64,000 nucleotides of DNA, taken from NCBI GenBank assembly GCA_024653215.1, contig JANLFU010000005.1:62001-126000 (forward strand). The letters are read 5' to 3'. A program made the translations under genes and the position numbers. The notes beneath the pieces are model-generated. The model made no database searches. It was not told the origin of the DNA and was given only the letters and a program-made list of their open reading frames with translations. The stretch comes from Candidatus Saccharicenans sp. (lineage in GTDB: Bacteria > Acidobacteriota > Aminicenantia > Aminicenantales > Saccharicenantaceae). Positions 39,048 to 47,341 of this stretch are shown in pieces (position 1 is the stretch's first letter; each line of letters begins with the position of its first letter).

Positions 39048-39493
39048 TTGAGTCTTGGGATTTTCAGCTTCTGCCCGACCTTTATCAGGTCGGGGTTGGT
39101 CAGGACGTCCCGGTTGGCTTCAAAGATTTTGGGGTAAAGACTGGCCTTGCCGTAGAATCGCTGGGCGATGTGGCCCAGGGTGTCGCCCGGTTTGACCTCG
39201 TAAATTTCATAATCGGTGGCCGCGGCCGGCCCCGGAAGAGTTGCACCTGGCGGGGACGGAGCCTTGGCTTCAGCCTTAACCTGAATCCGGTTTATGGTAT
39301 TTTCCGTGTTGACCATCTTGTTGAACTCCAGCATGGCTCTGCCCTTGGCTTCCATGCTATCGGCCAGCCCTTCCAGGGTTACCACCTTGCCTTCAATTTT
39401 TGCTCTCAGGTTCTCGACCCCGATTCCTGACCTGTTAATGATATCAACCGCTTCCTGCACCTTTTCGCTGAAAGATTTGCCAAAGATGCCCAT
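39044..39493 (-). CDS. BON-LysM domain protein
   Basis: A 149-aa protein with a BON domain (about 8-72: VQEAVDIINRSGIGVENLRAKIEGKVVTLEG) and a C-terminal LysM domain (about 97-148: YEVKPGDTLGHIAQRFYGKASLYPKIFEANRD...GQKLKIP). The architecture is that of the E. coli potassium-binding protein Kbp (YgaU), a cytoplasmic K+ sensor. There is no signal peptide, consistent with that, though peptidoglycan contact cannot be excluded. A Pro/Ala-rich linker joins the domains. It is coupled with the DUF4126 gene. Confidence 0.93.
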   Translation of the reverse strand: MGIFGKSFSEKVQEAVDIINRSGIGVENLRAKIEGKVVTLEGLADSMEAKGRAMLEFNKMVNTENTINRIQVKAEAKAPSPPGATLPGPAAATDYEIYEVKPGDTLGHIAQRFYGKASLYPKIFEANRDVLTNPDLIKVGQKLKIPRLK

Positions 39494-39687
39494 TCCTCTC
39501 TCCTTTCCCGGTCAAAATAGAATATCTGATAAAAAATGATTTTCAGTTTCGGAAATGACCTGCGACTTCCCTCTGCTCCATAATCCAGCATAAGTTCCGG
39601 CCCGGGCAAAGTCAAGAAAAATCGGAGATTTGCAGGCCTCTTAAAAAACAGGTCAGTTGTTTGGGCTGGCAATATCGATTCTAATAT

Positions 39688-40539
39688 TCAGAGCCAGAGC
39701 TGGGCCACCTCGGGCACAGACTGGCGGTCGACCAGGCTGATGGCTTCAGCCGCGCAGACACTTCTGCAGATTCCGCAGCCATAGCATTTTCTGATATCAA
39801 CCTCCGCTTTATTTCCATTTTTACCGGGAAGATAAGCCTCAAATGGACAGATCTTCCGACACTCGCCGCAGGCGATGCATTTCTCCTGGTCAACGACGGC
39901 CAGGTATTCTCCCCTGAACATAACCGGGGTTTTGTGAACAACAGTGGTCCTCATGGCCATGCACCCGGGCAATGAGCAATTACATAGCCCGCCGATAAAC
40001 GGGGTGATAAAAGTCCAGAGGCTGTGGCATAATCCGTCCAGCTCACGTTGCCGCATGTGCTCCAGGGCTTCTTCTTTTGTCAGGTACTCCAGGCCTCCTG
40101 TCTGCGGACCTATCAGGTAAGAAGCGTCTATCTCTTTCAGGATGTTGGCCATCCCTTTCCCCTGAGGAGACAGGGTCAGGCCGTAGCAGAAACGTTGCTC
40201 GGAACCCAGGAAAGTCTGCCGGCAGATGCAGGCCAGGCGAACTACGGAAGTGGTCATTTCCAGAATTTTTTCCACGTCCTCGATCGGGATGACCTGGCCG
40301 AAGTGATACGGTATTTGCCTTTTAGTAACTTTCTTCCGGATGAATCCCCTCAGCAGTGCCGGAAGCCGGTCCAGGAGCTGGAGCTGCTGCTCGCTCTTCT
40401 TCAAGCTGTCAGGTCCGTGGGTAAAAAAATGCTCGATGAACCGACGCCTCTTGAGGTCGCTGAGCAGGTCTTCAGAGTAGTTCCTGGCTTCCAGGTACCA
40501 CTTCTTCCCTTCCCCGTGCTGGTGACAGAAATTGCACAT
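39688..40539 (-). CDS. Double 4Fe-4S ferredoxin-domain protein
   Basis: A 283-aa cytoplasmic protein, started at ATG 40539 because GGAGGGAATTA precedes it; it begins MCNFCHQHGEGKKW. The C-terminal part carries two ferredoxin motifs, CIACGECRKICPFEAY and CYGCGICRSVCAAEAI. More cysteines occur in LACICRQTFLGSEQRFC and GLCNCSLPGCMAM, so additional clusters or metals are likely. The N-terminal helical part is unfamiliar. It may carry electrons for an unidentified reductase; no partner enzyme is adjacent. I cannot name the family with certainty. Confidence 0.82.
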   Translation of the reverse strand: MCNFCHQHGEGKKWYLEARNYSEDLLSDLKRRRFIEHFFTHGPDSLKKSEQQLQLLDRLPALLRGFIRKKVTKRQIPYHFGQVIPIEDVEKILEMTTSVVRLACICRQTFLGSEQRFCYGLTLSPQGKGMANILKEIDASYLIGPQTGGLEYLTKEEALEHMRQRELDGLCHSLWTFITPFIGGLCNCSLPGCMAMRTTVVHKTPVMFRGEYLAVVDQEKCIACGECRKICPFEAYLPGKNGNKAEVDIRKCYGCGICRSVCAAEAISLVDRQSVPEVAQLWL

Positions 40540-40706
40540 TAATTCCCTCCGCCGCCCCATGGTTTCATTTATAGCGGCCAAAGTCAACCGCTATTTTCTT
40601 TCCGGCCATGAGATAGCATCCGGGCAATGAGGAATTTGGGGAAGCAGCGCGGCGGAGATTCAGGTCCGATTCAGGAGACCATCTCCGGCTTTTTGATCCG
40701 CGGCTT

Positions 40707-41231
40707 CTATTCTGCTCGCCTCATTTTCTGGTCCCAGTCCCTTATCAATCTTTCTTTTTTCTCCAGGTCATCCAGATGGAGCCGGAGGTTGATAATTTCA
40801 TCGCGTATGGCCGTGGCCAGCAGCAGCATGTTTTCCGACCTCTCGGCTCTCCAGTCTTCAGCCAGGACCTCGCGGATAAAATCTTCAACCACCGGGTCGA
40901 TGACCGGGGTCAAAATCTTTTCCGGGTCCGGGTCGAGGGTCAGCTTGATCAGGCCGAGAAGCCGGTGATACCGGGCGAAGAATACCCTGTCGATGAGATT
41001 CTTGTCACGGGCTCGGCGGGCCTCAACCATCAGGCCGGTGATAAGCTGGTTGACTTTCTGGAGATAATCCCGGTCAGTAGAAATGACATCGAAGACCTGG
41101 CTCAGAGAATCCAGCAGGGCATACCCGTCTTTCGGTGGCGTCTGCTGGGCCATGGCTTCTGTTACAGGAATCATGGCAATGAATAGAAGAAAGATAGAGA
41201 GCCACCATTCCATGATTTTTCTTTTACACAT
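40707..41231 (-). CDS. Exported helical protein of unknown function
   Basis: A 174-aa protein with a clear signal peptide (about 1-28, WWLSIFLLFIAMIPVTEAMA then QQTPP). The mature part is strongly charged and predicted helical, with patterns such as VNQLITGLMVEARRARDKNLID and LHLDDLEKKERLIRDWDQKMR that could form coiled coils. I do not recognise it. It lies 167 bases upstream of the 4Fe-4S gene on the same strand and divergent from the DUF6599-like lipoprotein gene; neither position reveals a role. Confidence 0.72.
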   Translation of the reverse strand: MCKRKIMEWWLSIFLLFIAMIPVTEAMAQQTPPKDGYALLDSLSQVFDVISTDRDYLQKVNQLITGLMVEARRARDKNLIDRVFFARYHRLLGLIKLTLDPDPEKILTPVIDPVVEDFIREVLAEDWRAERSENMLLLATAIRDEIINLRLHLDDLEKKERLIRDWDQKMRRAE

Positions 41232-41440
41232 AGAAACCCTCCCTTTTTATAATGTAAATTAAAACTGATCCTGTCTCAATTAGCTTTAGGCCCATTCAGG
41301 CAAAGCAAGGCCTCGGGAACCACCCTATTTCTTGATACGACGCAGACCGGGTAATTGTTATTTTACGGCAAAAATATCTATGGATAAAAAAGGAGAACCG
41401 GGCTAAAATTTAATTTCAAAGGACATTGATCCCCAAAGCT

Positions 41441-42457
41441 ATGGCCAGCAAAGAACTTGAAAGAAAGAATATTGGCCTCCCGACCCTGTTCCTGCTTATT
41501 CTATTTGCTTTTTCTTTTGCCTGTTCTAAAGGAGAGGAAGACATGATTAGAGCTGACAGCATCAGCCTGCCGGAAATAATAGGCAGCTGGAAACTGGAAG
41601 GTCCCCCGCAGACGATAACCCGGGAGACTATTTTTGATTACATGGACGGTGGCGGCGAACTCTACCTGGCCTATAAATTTGAGAAGCTCCTTGTTTATAA
41701 ATACCTGGATGGGGCTGAAAACGAAATCCTGGTTGAAATCTACGAGATGAAGCACCCGGACGAGGCCTTCGGCCTGCTGTCTCTCGATTGGTCGGGCGAG
41801 CCTGCCAACCTGAATCCCGGGACCGGTCCTCTGCCTGAGAACCCCGTTTGCCCTACATATACAGCGCTTTATGGTGAGGGCCTGCTGCGGGCCCGCGTGG
41901 ATAACCTTTATCTACGCGTCCTGGCCCTGCGTGAAACTCCCGGGGTTAAAGAAATCATCCTGAAACTGGGCGAAAGTATTGCCGTCGCGGCCTCCCGGGC
42001 CACCTTTCCTGCGGTTCTGGATGTTATCAGGCCGAAAGCAGATAGCACCTGGCAGATTAAAAAAGACAGAACCAGCTACTTCCATTCCCACCTGATATTG
42101 AATTCTTTATACTATCTCAGCCACGAGAACATTCTGCATCTTGACCCGACCTGCGAGGCCATTTACACGGAATGGGCCCAGCGTGATCTTGCTAATAAAA
42201 AGTCGGCCCGCATGATAATAATCAGGTACCCGGAAGCACAGAAGGCCGGGGCAGCCCTAGCCGATTTTCTGAGAGCTTATCTGCGGGAAAAAGCGGAAAG
42301 GCTGGCAGAAATCTCTCTCTCCAAGAAAGAAAAGGCCATCCAGGTAGAAGATGGCTGGCTGGGCTGGAAGCTCGCCAGCAACTACCTGGTCCTGGTCTTT
42401 GAGGCGCCGGAAGAAGCCGCGGTTAAGAAATTGTTTGTCCAGCTGGAACTGAGATGA
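41441..42457 (+). CDS. DUF6599-like lipoprotein
   Basis: ATG 41441 gives 338 aa; a TTG at 41426 in the same frame has AAAGGA upstream but too close, so the start is uncertain. The N-terminus has a hydrophobic stretch ending FAFSFACSK, a plausible lipobox cysteine. The mature protein matches the DUF6599 pattern: GSWKLEGPPQTITRETIFDYMDGGGELYLAY near the front, then VEIYEMKHPDEAFGLLSLDW, and a second alpha/beta half. Function is unknown. A DUF362 Tat protein gene follows 41 bases later, and the two families are often neighbours, so they may work together. Confidence 0.82.
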   Translation: MASKELERKNIGLPTLFLLILFAFSFACSKGEEDMIRADSISLPEIIGSWKLEGPPQTITRETIFDYMDGGGELYLAYKFEKLLVYKYLDGAENEILVEIYEMKHPDEAFGLLSLDWSGEPANLNPGTGPLPENPVCPTYTALYGEGLLRARVDNLYLRVLALRETPGVKEIILKLGESIAVAASRATFPAVLDVIRPKADSTWQIKKDRTSYFHSHLILNSLYYLSHENILHLDPTCEAIYTEWAQRDLANKKSARMIIIRYPEAQKAGAALADFLRAYLREKAERLAEISLSKKEKAIQVEDGWLGWKLASNYLVLVFEAPEEAAVKKLFVQLELR

Positions 42458-42498
42458 TAAAATCAAAAATAGTAAGAAATTAATAAGAGGAGGGTTCA

Positions 42499-43395
42499 AT
42501 GAAAGAGAAAAGAACAATTACTCGGCGGGATTTTATAAGGGGAACCGTCGGCACCACACTGGGGCTCACCCTGGTTACACCTGACTGGGTGAAAAAATCG
42601 CTGGCCGCGGAACCCGTCCAGAAGGCCGGAGGCAAGAGCCTGGTTCTGCTGGTCCGTGATGAAAATGTCCTGGATGACCAGATGAACGTCAACAAGAAAA
42701 TTCTGGCCGGGATGGTGGACAGGATTCTGACGGAAATTACGGGCAAAAAAGATGTCAAACAGGCCTGGCTATCGCTGGTCAGCCCGAAGGACGTTGTCGG
42801 CCTGGTCCCGACCCCCATGATGAACCCGACTCACCAGGAACTCCTGGATGTAATCAAAGAATCGCTGGTGGCCGCGGGCCTACCGGAAGAAAATATCCGA
42901 AACGCCCAGGGCCGAAAGGTCGACCTGGAGCCAATTACCGCCCTGATTTCTGTCCCGGGCCTTAAAGCTCACTGGCTGACCGGGATCGGGACGGTCATCA
43001 AGAATTACATCATGTTCTCCGGTGCTCCCAGGAACTACCATTACGAAGACAGCGCCAAGCTGGGTGAAATCTGGCACCTGCCTCAGGTCAAAGGAAAAAC
43101 CAGGCTGATAATTGTCGATGCCCTGCGCCCGGTCTGTGACAAGGGACCGCAGTTCGACCCGCGCTACCGCTGGCCATATAAGGGGTTGATGGCCAGCACC
43201 GACCCGGTGGCCCTCGATGCCGTTGGTTTGAAAATTATCCAGGCTAAAAGGGACGAACTTCGCGGTGAGCCCTGGCCCATCTCTCCCCCACCCCTCTGCA
43301 TCGAAGCAGCCGACACCGTTTACAAGCTGGGCCAGAGCAAGCTGGAGAACATAGAAATCAAGAAGCTGGGCTGGGCCAAAGAAATCCTGGTTTAA
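42499..43395 (+). CDS. Tat-exported DUF362 protein
   Basis: A 298-aa protein with a twin-arginine signal (TRRDFIRGTVGTTLGLTLV, about 8-26), so it is probably exported folded with a cofactor. The body has DUF362 features: VSPKDVVGLVPTPMMNPTHQEL, SVPGLKAHWLTGIGTVIKNYIMFSGAP and MASTDPVALDAVGLKIIQ. DUF362 proteins are often linked to iron-sulfur or ferredoxin-like partners, but no cysteine motif is visible here. AGGAGGGTTCA precedes the ATG. It lies immediately after the DUF6599-like lipoprotein gene, likely in one operon. Confidence 0.9.
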   Translation: MKEKRTITRRDFIRGTVGTTLGLTLVTPDWVKKSLAAEPVQKAGGKSLVLLVRDENVLDDQMNVNKKILAGMVDRILTEITGKKDVKQAWLSLVSPKDVVGLVPTPMMNPTHQELLDVIKESLVAAGLPEENIRNAQGRKVDLEPITALISVPGLKAHWLTGIGTVIKNYIMFSGAPRNYHYEDSAKLGEIWHLPQVKGKTRLIIVDALRPVCDKGPQFDPRYRWPYKGLMASTDPVALDAVGLKIIQAKRDELRGEPWPISPPPLCIEAADTVYKLGQSKLENIEIKKLGWAKEILV

Positions 43396-43615
43396 GCTGG
43401 CAAGCGGAGACAATTTCGGCGGTCAAAACAGGGACTCATTAACCAGAGAAGATTTTATATATCAAATAGAAACTTGCCCTCACCCGGGTATATCAGCAAT
43501 CAGGTTCATGACTACAATTTGATCTTTCTAAAATCTTCAGCAAGAATCCCTTATCACCAGTAAGCAAAATTAGCAATAAAGGCACCAGGGATTCAGTCTT
43601 GCGGGGGTTGAATAA

Positions 43616-44101
43616 CTATCTCACCAGGACCTTTATAAAAAAGAAGGTCATGACGCCCGAGGCGACAAGTTTTAACAGCATGGAAACGAAGTAACCGATA
43701 AATATGCCCCAGCCGGTCCTGAGTGCTTCCCTGTTTTCTTTGCCGGCCAGAAGTTCGCCGACAACCGCGCCAAAAAAAGCACCGATTATGAGACCCAATG
43801 GAGGGAAGAAAAATACTCCCACCAGCATCCCCAGAAAAGCACCCCAGGTGCCCCATTTGGTTGAGCCATACTTTCTCGCCCCGCCAATAGGCAATAAATA
43901 ATCAAGAATCACGGTAATAAGAGTGATACCGACAAGTATCAGCCACAATGACGGACTGAAAATTTTCCAGCCCCTGGCCAGGCCCAGCAACAGGAGACCC
44001 ACAAAATTAAGCGGCGGCCCGGCCAGCACGGGCAAAACGCATCCGGCCAGCCCCAGCAGCTGCAATATTGCCCCGGCTATAATTAAAATTACGTTCAACA
44101 T
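43616..44101 (-). CDS. DUF456 membrane protein
   Basis: A 161-aa protein with about four hydrophobic helices. The DUF456 motif is present: a Gly-rich cluster GTWGAFLGMLVGVFFFPPLGLIIGAFFGAVVGELLAGK at 80-117, preceded by DYLLPIGGARKYGSTKWG. The family is widespread and of unknown function. One copy of the 20-bp palindrome (44133-44152) lies 31 bases upstream of its start, so it may belong to the same regulon as moaA and the aldehyde dehydrogenase. Confidence 0.92.
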   Translation of the reverse strand: MLNVILIIAGAILQLLGLAGCVLPVLAGPPLNFVGLLLLGLARGWKIFSPSLWLILVGITLITVILDYLLPIGGARKYGSTKWGTWGAFLGMLVGVFFFPPLGLIIGAFFGAVVGELLAGKENREALRTGWGIFIGYFVSMLLKLVASGVMTFFFIKVLVR

Positions 44102-44132
44102 TCAGCCCTCTCCTCGGCGATGGAGGCAGAAC

Positions 44133-44152
44133 ATATGAATAACCATTCATAT
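44133..44152. promoter_or_regulatory. Operator-like palindrome, copy 4, upstream of the DUF456 gene
   Basis: ATATGAATAACCATTCATAT, same arms and 6-base centre as the other copies. It lies between the end of the serine hydrolase gene and the start of the DUF456 gene, both on the minus strand. Confidence 0.55.
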
Positions 44153-44179
44153 ATTACTGCTTGTAGCAGCACCCTGCCC

Positions 44180-45337
44180 TTAATAACTTGCTCCCTGCCC
44201 GGACGCTCTTCCAGTCAGGAAGATGTCGGCCAGCTTTAAAGCGAGGCCGGAAGCATCAATATCTTCGCGGTTGCAGAGCACTATGACCGTCAGCCCGGTT
44301 TCATGAAAGCGATGAATGGCTGTCCTGAAGCCAGCGGTCTCGCCGTAATGCCAGGCGCGCTGGTATCCCTTCCAGGGATTCAGGAACCAGCCGAAGCCAT
44401 AGGCAGCCGGCTGGCCATAAGGATCAACCGGTCTCTTTCCCGGAACTTCAACCGGGGTCAGGGCCAGAGCCATCTCTTCCCTGTTCAGTAAAGTCCCTTC
44501 TTTCCAGGCATTATCCCAGAGAATTAAGTCGTCAACCGATGAATAAATGCAGCCGTCGCCCCTGGTGGCCGAGGTGCGGCTCTGGTCCCTGATTACCCAT
44601 TTTCCATCCTTGAGGGAATGCCCGAAGGCCCTGTTTTCAACTTCAGAAATTCCCTTTTCATACAGGACAGTCTCCTTCATTCCCAGGGGTTTGAATATTC
44701 TTTCGCACAGAAAGATCCCGAAGGGCAGTCCCGAGACTTTTTCCGCAATCAACCCGAGAACCACGTAACCAGAGTTGCTGTAATCCCAGTTTGTCCCGGG
44801 CCTGAATTTGCCCTGCTTCTCCCCTTTCAGGAGTTCAAGCACCTGGTAATCATTGATTTGCTGGTCTTCAACCGGGATACCCGGATTAGCTTCCGGAATG
44901 AGATTTTCATAATCCGGAAGTCCAGAAGTATGGGTCAGCAGATGCCTGATGGTTATTTCCTTTCCATACTCCGGGAAATCAGGAAAAATATCTGTCAGGT
45001 GCGTTTCATAAGCAAGATATCCTTCCCTTACCAGCAGCATAATGGCCTTGGCCGTGAATTGCTTGGTCAGCGAGGCCAGGCGGAAATTGGTACCGGTGTC
45101 TATGGGACGCTTGCTTCTGATATCAGCTACTCCCCGCCCTGCCCTGAACAAGAGCCGGCCATCCTGAACCAGGGCCAGGGCCAGCCCGGGTTCATCAGCG
45201 CCTACCGTTTTCCTTACCAGAGCCTCAACTGCCGCCATTTCAACTCCATTTTTTCCCCGGCAGGAAGCAGCTGTCAGCGATATAGTCATGGCCACTAAGA
45301 TGAGCGTTGAATATTTTTTCAACTTACCATTTACCAT
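44180..45337 (-). CDS. Lipoprotein serine hydrolase (class C beta-lactamase-like)
   Basis: A 385-aa exported lipoprotein: hydrophobic N-terminus and lipobox LTAASC with Cys26. The penicillin-binding/beta-lactamase fold motifs are S89-L-T-K92 (FRLASLTKQF), YSN in WDYSNSGYVVLG, and HYGETAG near the C-terminus in place of the KTG triad. Such proteins include peptidases, esterases and DD-carboxypeptidases; true beta-lactamase activity cannot be assumed. It is separated from the paralogue cassette by about 250 bases on the same strand. Confidence 0.92.
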   Translation of the reverse strand: MVNGKLKKYSTLILVAMTISLTAASCRGKNGVEMAAVEALVRKTVGADEPGLALALVQDGRLLFRAGRGVADIRSKRPIDTGTNFRLASLTKQFTAKAIMLLVREGYLAYETHLTDIFPDFPEYGKEITIRHLLTHTSGLPDYENLIPEANPGIPVEDQQINDYQVLELLKGEKQGKFRPGTNWDYSNSGYVVLGLIAEKVSGLPFGIFLCERIFKPLGMKETVLYEKGISEVENRAFGHSLKDGKWVIRDQSRTSATRGDGCIYSSVDDLILWDNAWKEGTLLNREEMALALTPVEVPGKRPVDPYGQPAAYGFGWFLNPWKGYQRAWHYGETAGFRTAIHRFHETGLTVIVLCNREDIDASGLALKLADIFLTGRASGQGASY

Positions 45338-45590
45338 TCCTGCTTTCCGGTTCCTAAATTATAAAATTCCCGGCTTTGTTAAAAAAGATCATCCTGCCGG
45401 TTTACCCTCGACGCCTGCCAGCAAAGAGCTCCTTCCTCTTTCTAATTTCCAAATTATAGGTTTACGCAGCCGCAATTATTTTAGATCTGTGATTAAATAA
45501 TGGCCTAAAATATTCTTCCAACCTAGAATGATCTCTTCTTCTGATCTTATTTATTTATTAATTTTTTTCCGCTCTTCCGGATTTTTACTT

Positions 45591-47291
45591 CTACTTCTCC
45601 TGGTAAAGGGCATAGACAAAAGGTTCGGTGGTGGTCTGCCAGCCTGAAGAGACCCGGCGGCCGTCCCCCAGCAACCAGGTCACCTGGTACTGGTAATTCA
45701 GGTCATTTTCGGCATGGACATACTCGTATTTCCCGAGGAGCGTTTCTCCAGGCAGCAGCTTCACCTCGCCTGTCTTCTCCCGGTCGGCAAACTTGTTCTT
45801 GAAGGTAACCGTGATCAGCTTGATATTGTAGGCCCTGACGTTTTCTTCATCGGCGATTATGTCTATCTGGCGATAGCGGTGTGGCGGGAAGAGGTTAATG
45901 GCCGCTTCCTCGCTTTTGGTCCAGGGGGTTTCCACTTTAATCCCGCCGACAAAGCTCCAGACCGTCTTGTATTCGTAGCTCAGCCAGGTGGCTCCCTCCC
46001 CCAGCCTGGGATAGACGAAGGACAGCATGTTGCCCCGCTCGGCAAAGGTCTGGGCATTAAAGATGACATCCCTGGTGGTGGGCTCGCCGTTTTTATGGGT
46101 CTTCTTGAAGCTGACGGTCACGAAGTTAATGTACTTCCTGAAGGTCTCAAAATCCTCGCCGTCCAGGATGGCATAGACCACGCGGTCCTGAAGGTCGGGG
46201 TCATCCAGGTTTATGATGTCGTAGACTTTCTTGTTATTTTTGAATTTTCTCAGCACGTCGCCGATGCTGGCGTCCATCGGCCCGGTGTCCCGTTCCTGGC
46301 GCAGGCGCTTGGTCAGGTTTATGGTCCAGTCATCATTTCGGGAAACTTTCTTTCGGGTCGTGCTGACGCCGTAGGGCCGGTCTGCCTGTTTCCCTTCTTC
46401 TCCCTCCTTATCCTCATCCTCCTCCGGGAGGTCCAGCTTGGTATCGAACATTTCCCTCATGATGGTATCGACCAGGCTCTGCATCAGGGCATCCAGGTTC
46501 TGGTCCTCGCCGGTGATGTCAACCTTGACCGCACCCTTGGAGGTCAATTCATCCTTGATTTCGCGCATCTCCCCGGTTCCGGTCCTGACGTACCAGGTCC
46601 AGATTCCGAGTTTCTTCTTCTTGTATATTTTCCACTTGCTGTACTGGTCAAAATACTCCCTTACCTTGGACCAGCGAATGGTGGCCATGGCCTGGTATTT
46701 CGGGGTCAGGCCCTCGTAGGTCATCTCGAACCTGACGCTGACCGGGTAGGTCGGCTGGCGCAGGGCTTCTTCCAGGAAGGTGGCTCCCTCGGGCGTAACG
46801 GCAATGGACACGGAAACTTCCGACCCGGAAATCAAAGGGGCCTTGCCCTCGCCGATAATCTTACGGGTAAACGCTCCACCCTCGCCAACGGCCGCAGACA
46901 CCACCATGAACGAACCCTTCTTGAAGACCAGCGGCCCCTTGATGGTGGCTCTGGGGTTTATTTTCAGCAATTCTTGCCTGACCTTGTTCAGCTCCTGTTC
47001 ATCCAGCCCGTACTTCACAAAGAAATGGAGAATTCCGCCCTTGGCTTCTTCTTTCCCGGCCTTGGTGTACTTCAAGAAGGTCAGCTTGGGGGTCCCGTCC
47101 GGCCAGTAAGCCAGGCGCGGCTGGTTGGGCATGTAATAATAGACATTTGGGTCGGCATGATCCTTGAAGAGTATGGCATTGGCCACCTGGAGCGGCTCCG
47201 AATCCAGCTCCACCTCGGCCAGGGAAAACGAGGGGAGTCCGATCAGCCAGACCGCGGCCAGCAAGAAACCGAGAATTTTTTTCCTATACAT
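45591..47291 (-). CDS. Cassette protein 6: exported two-part protein of unknown family
   Basis: ATG 47291 (MYRKKILGFLL) is chosen because GAGGAGGCAAAG precedes it; 566 aa result. A signal peptide ends at about Ala25 (SLA-EVELD). The N-terminal domain (about 26-275) opens with LFKDHADPNVYYYMPNQPRL, the signature of the cassette, and continues with GGILHFFVKYG and GKAPLISGSEVSVSIAVTPEG. An acidic linker (LPEEDEDKEGEEG) leads to the C-terminal part, which has two copies of a beta-rich module, the second ending VSSGWQTTTEPFVYALY. I know no function. It is the last gene of the six and lacks the TPR and linker inserts of its two upstream neighbours. Confidence 0.85.
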   Translation of the reverse strand: MYRKKILGFLLAAVWLIGLPSFSLAEVELDSEPLQVANAILFKDHADPNVYYYMPNQPRLAYWPDGTPKLTFLKYTKAGKEEAKGGILHFFVKYGLDEQELNKVRQELLKINPRATIKGPLVFKKGSFMVVSAAVGEGGAFTRKIIGEGKAPLISGSEVSVSIAVTPEGATFLEEALRQPTYPVSVRFEMTYEGLTPKYQAMATIRWSKVREYFDQYSKWKIYKKKKLGIWTWYVRTGTGEMREIKDELTSKGAVKVDITGEDQNLDALMQSLVDTIMREMFDTKLDLPEEDEDKEGEEGKQADRPYGVSTTRKKVSRNDDWTINLTKRLRQERDTGPMDASIGDVLRKFKNNKKVYDIINLDDPDLQDRVVYAILDGEDFETFRKYINFVTVSFKKTHKNGEPTTRDVIFNAQTFAERGNMLSFVYPRLGEGATWLSYEYKTVWSFVGGIKVETPWTKSEEAAINLFPPHRYRQIDIIADEENVRAYNIKLITVTFKNKFADREKTGEVKLLPGETLLGKYEYVHAENDLNYQYQVTWLLGDGRRVSSGWQTTTEPFVYALYQEK

Positions 47292-47341
47292 CTTTGCCTC
47301 CTCGCTATTTACACATTTCCAATTTTTCAATCTATTGTATT

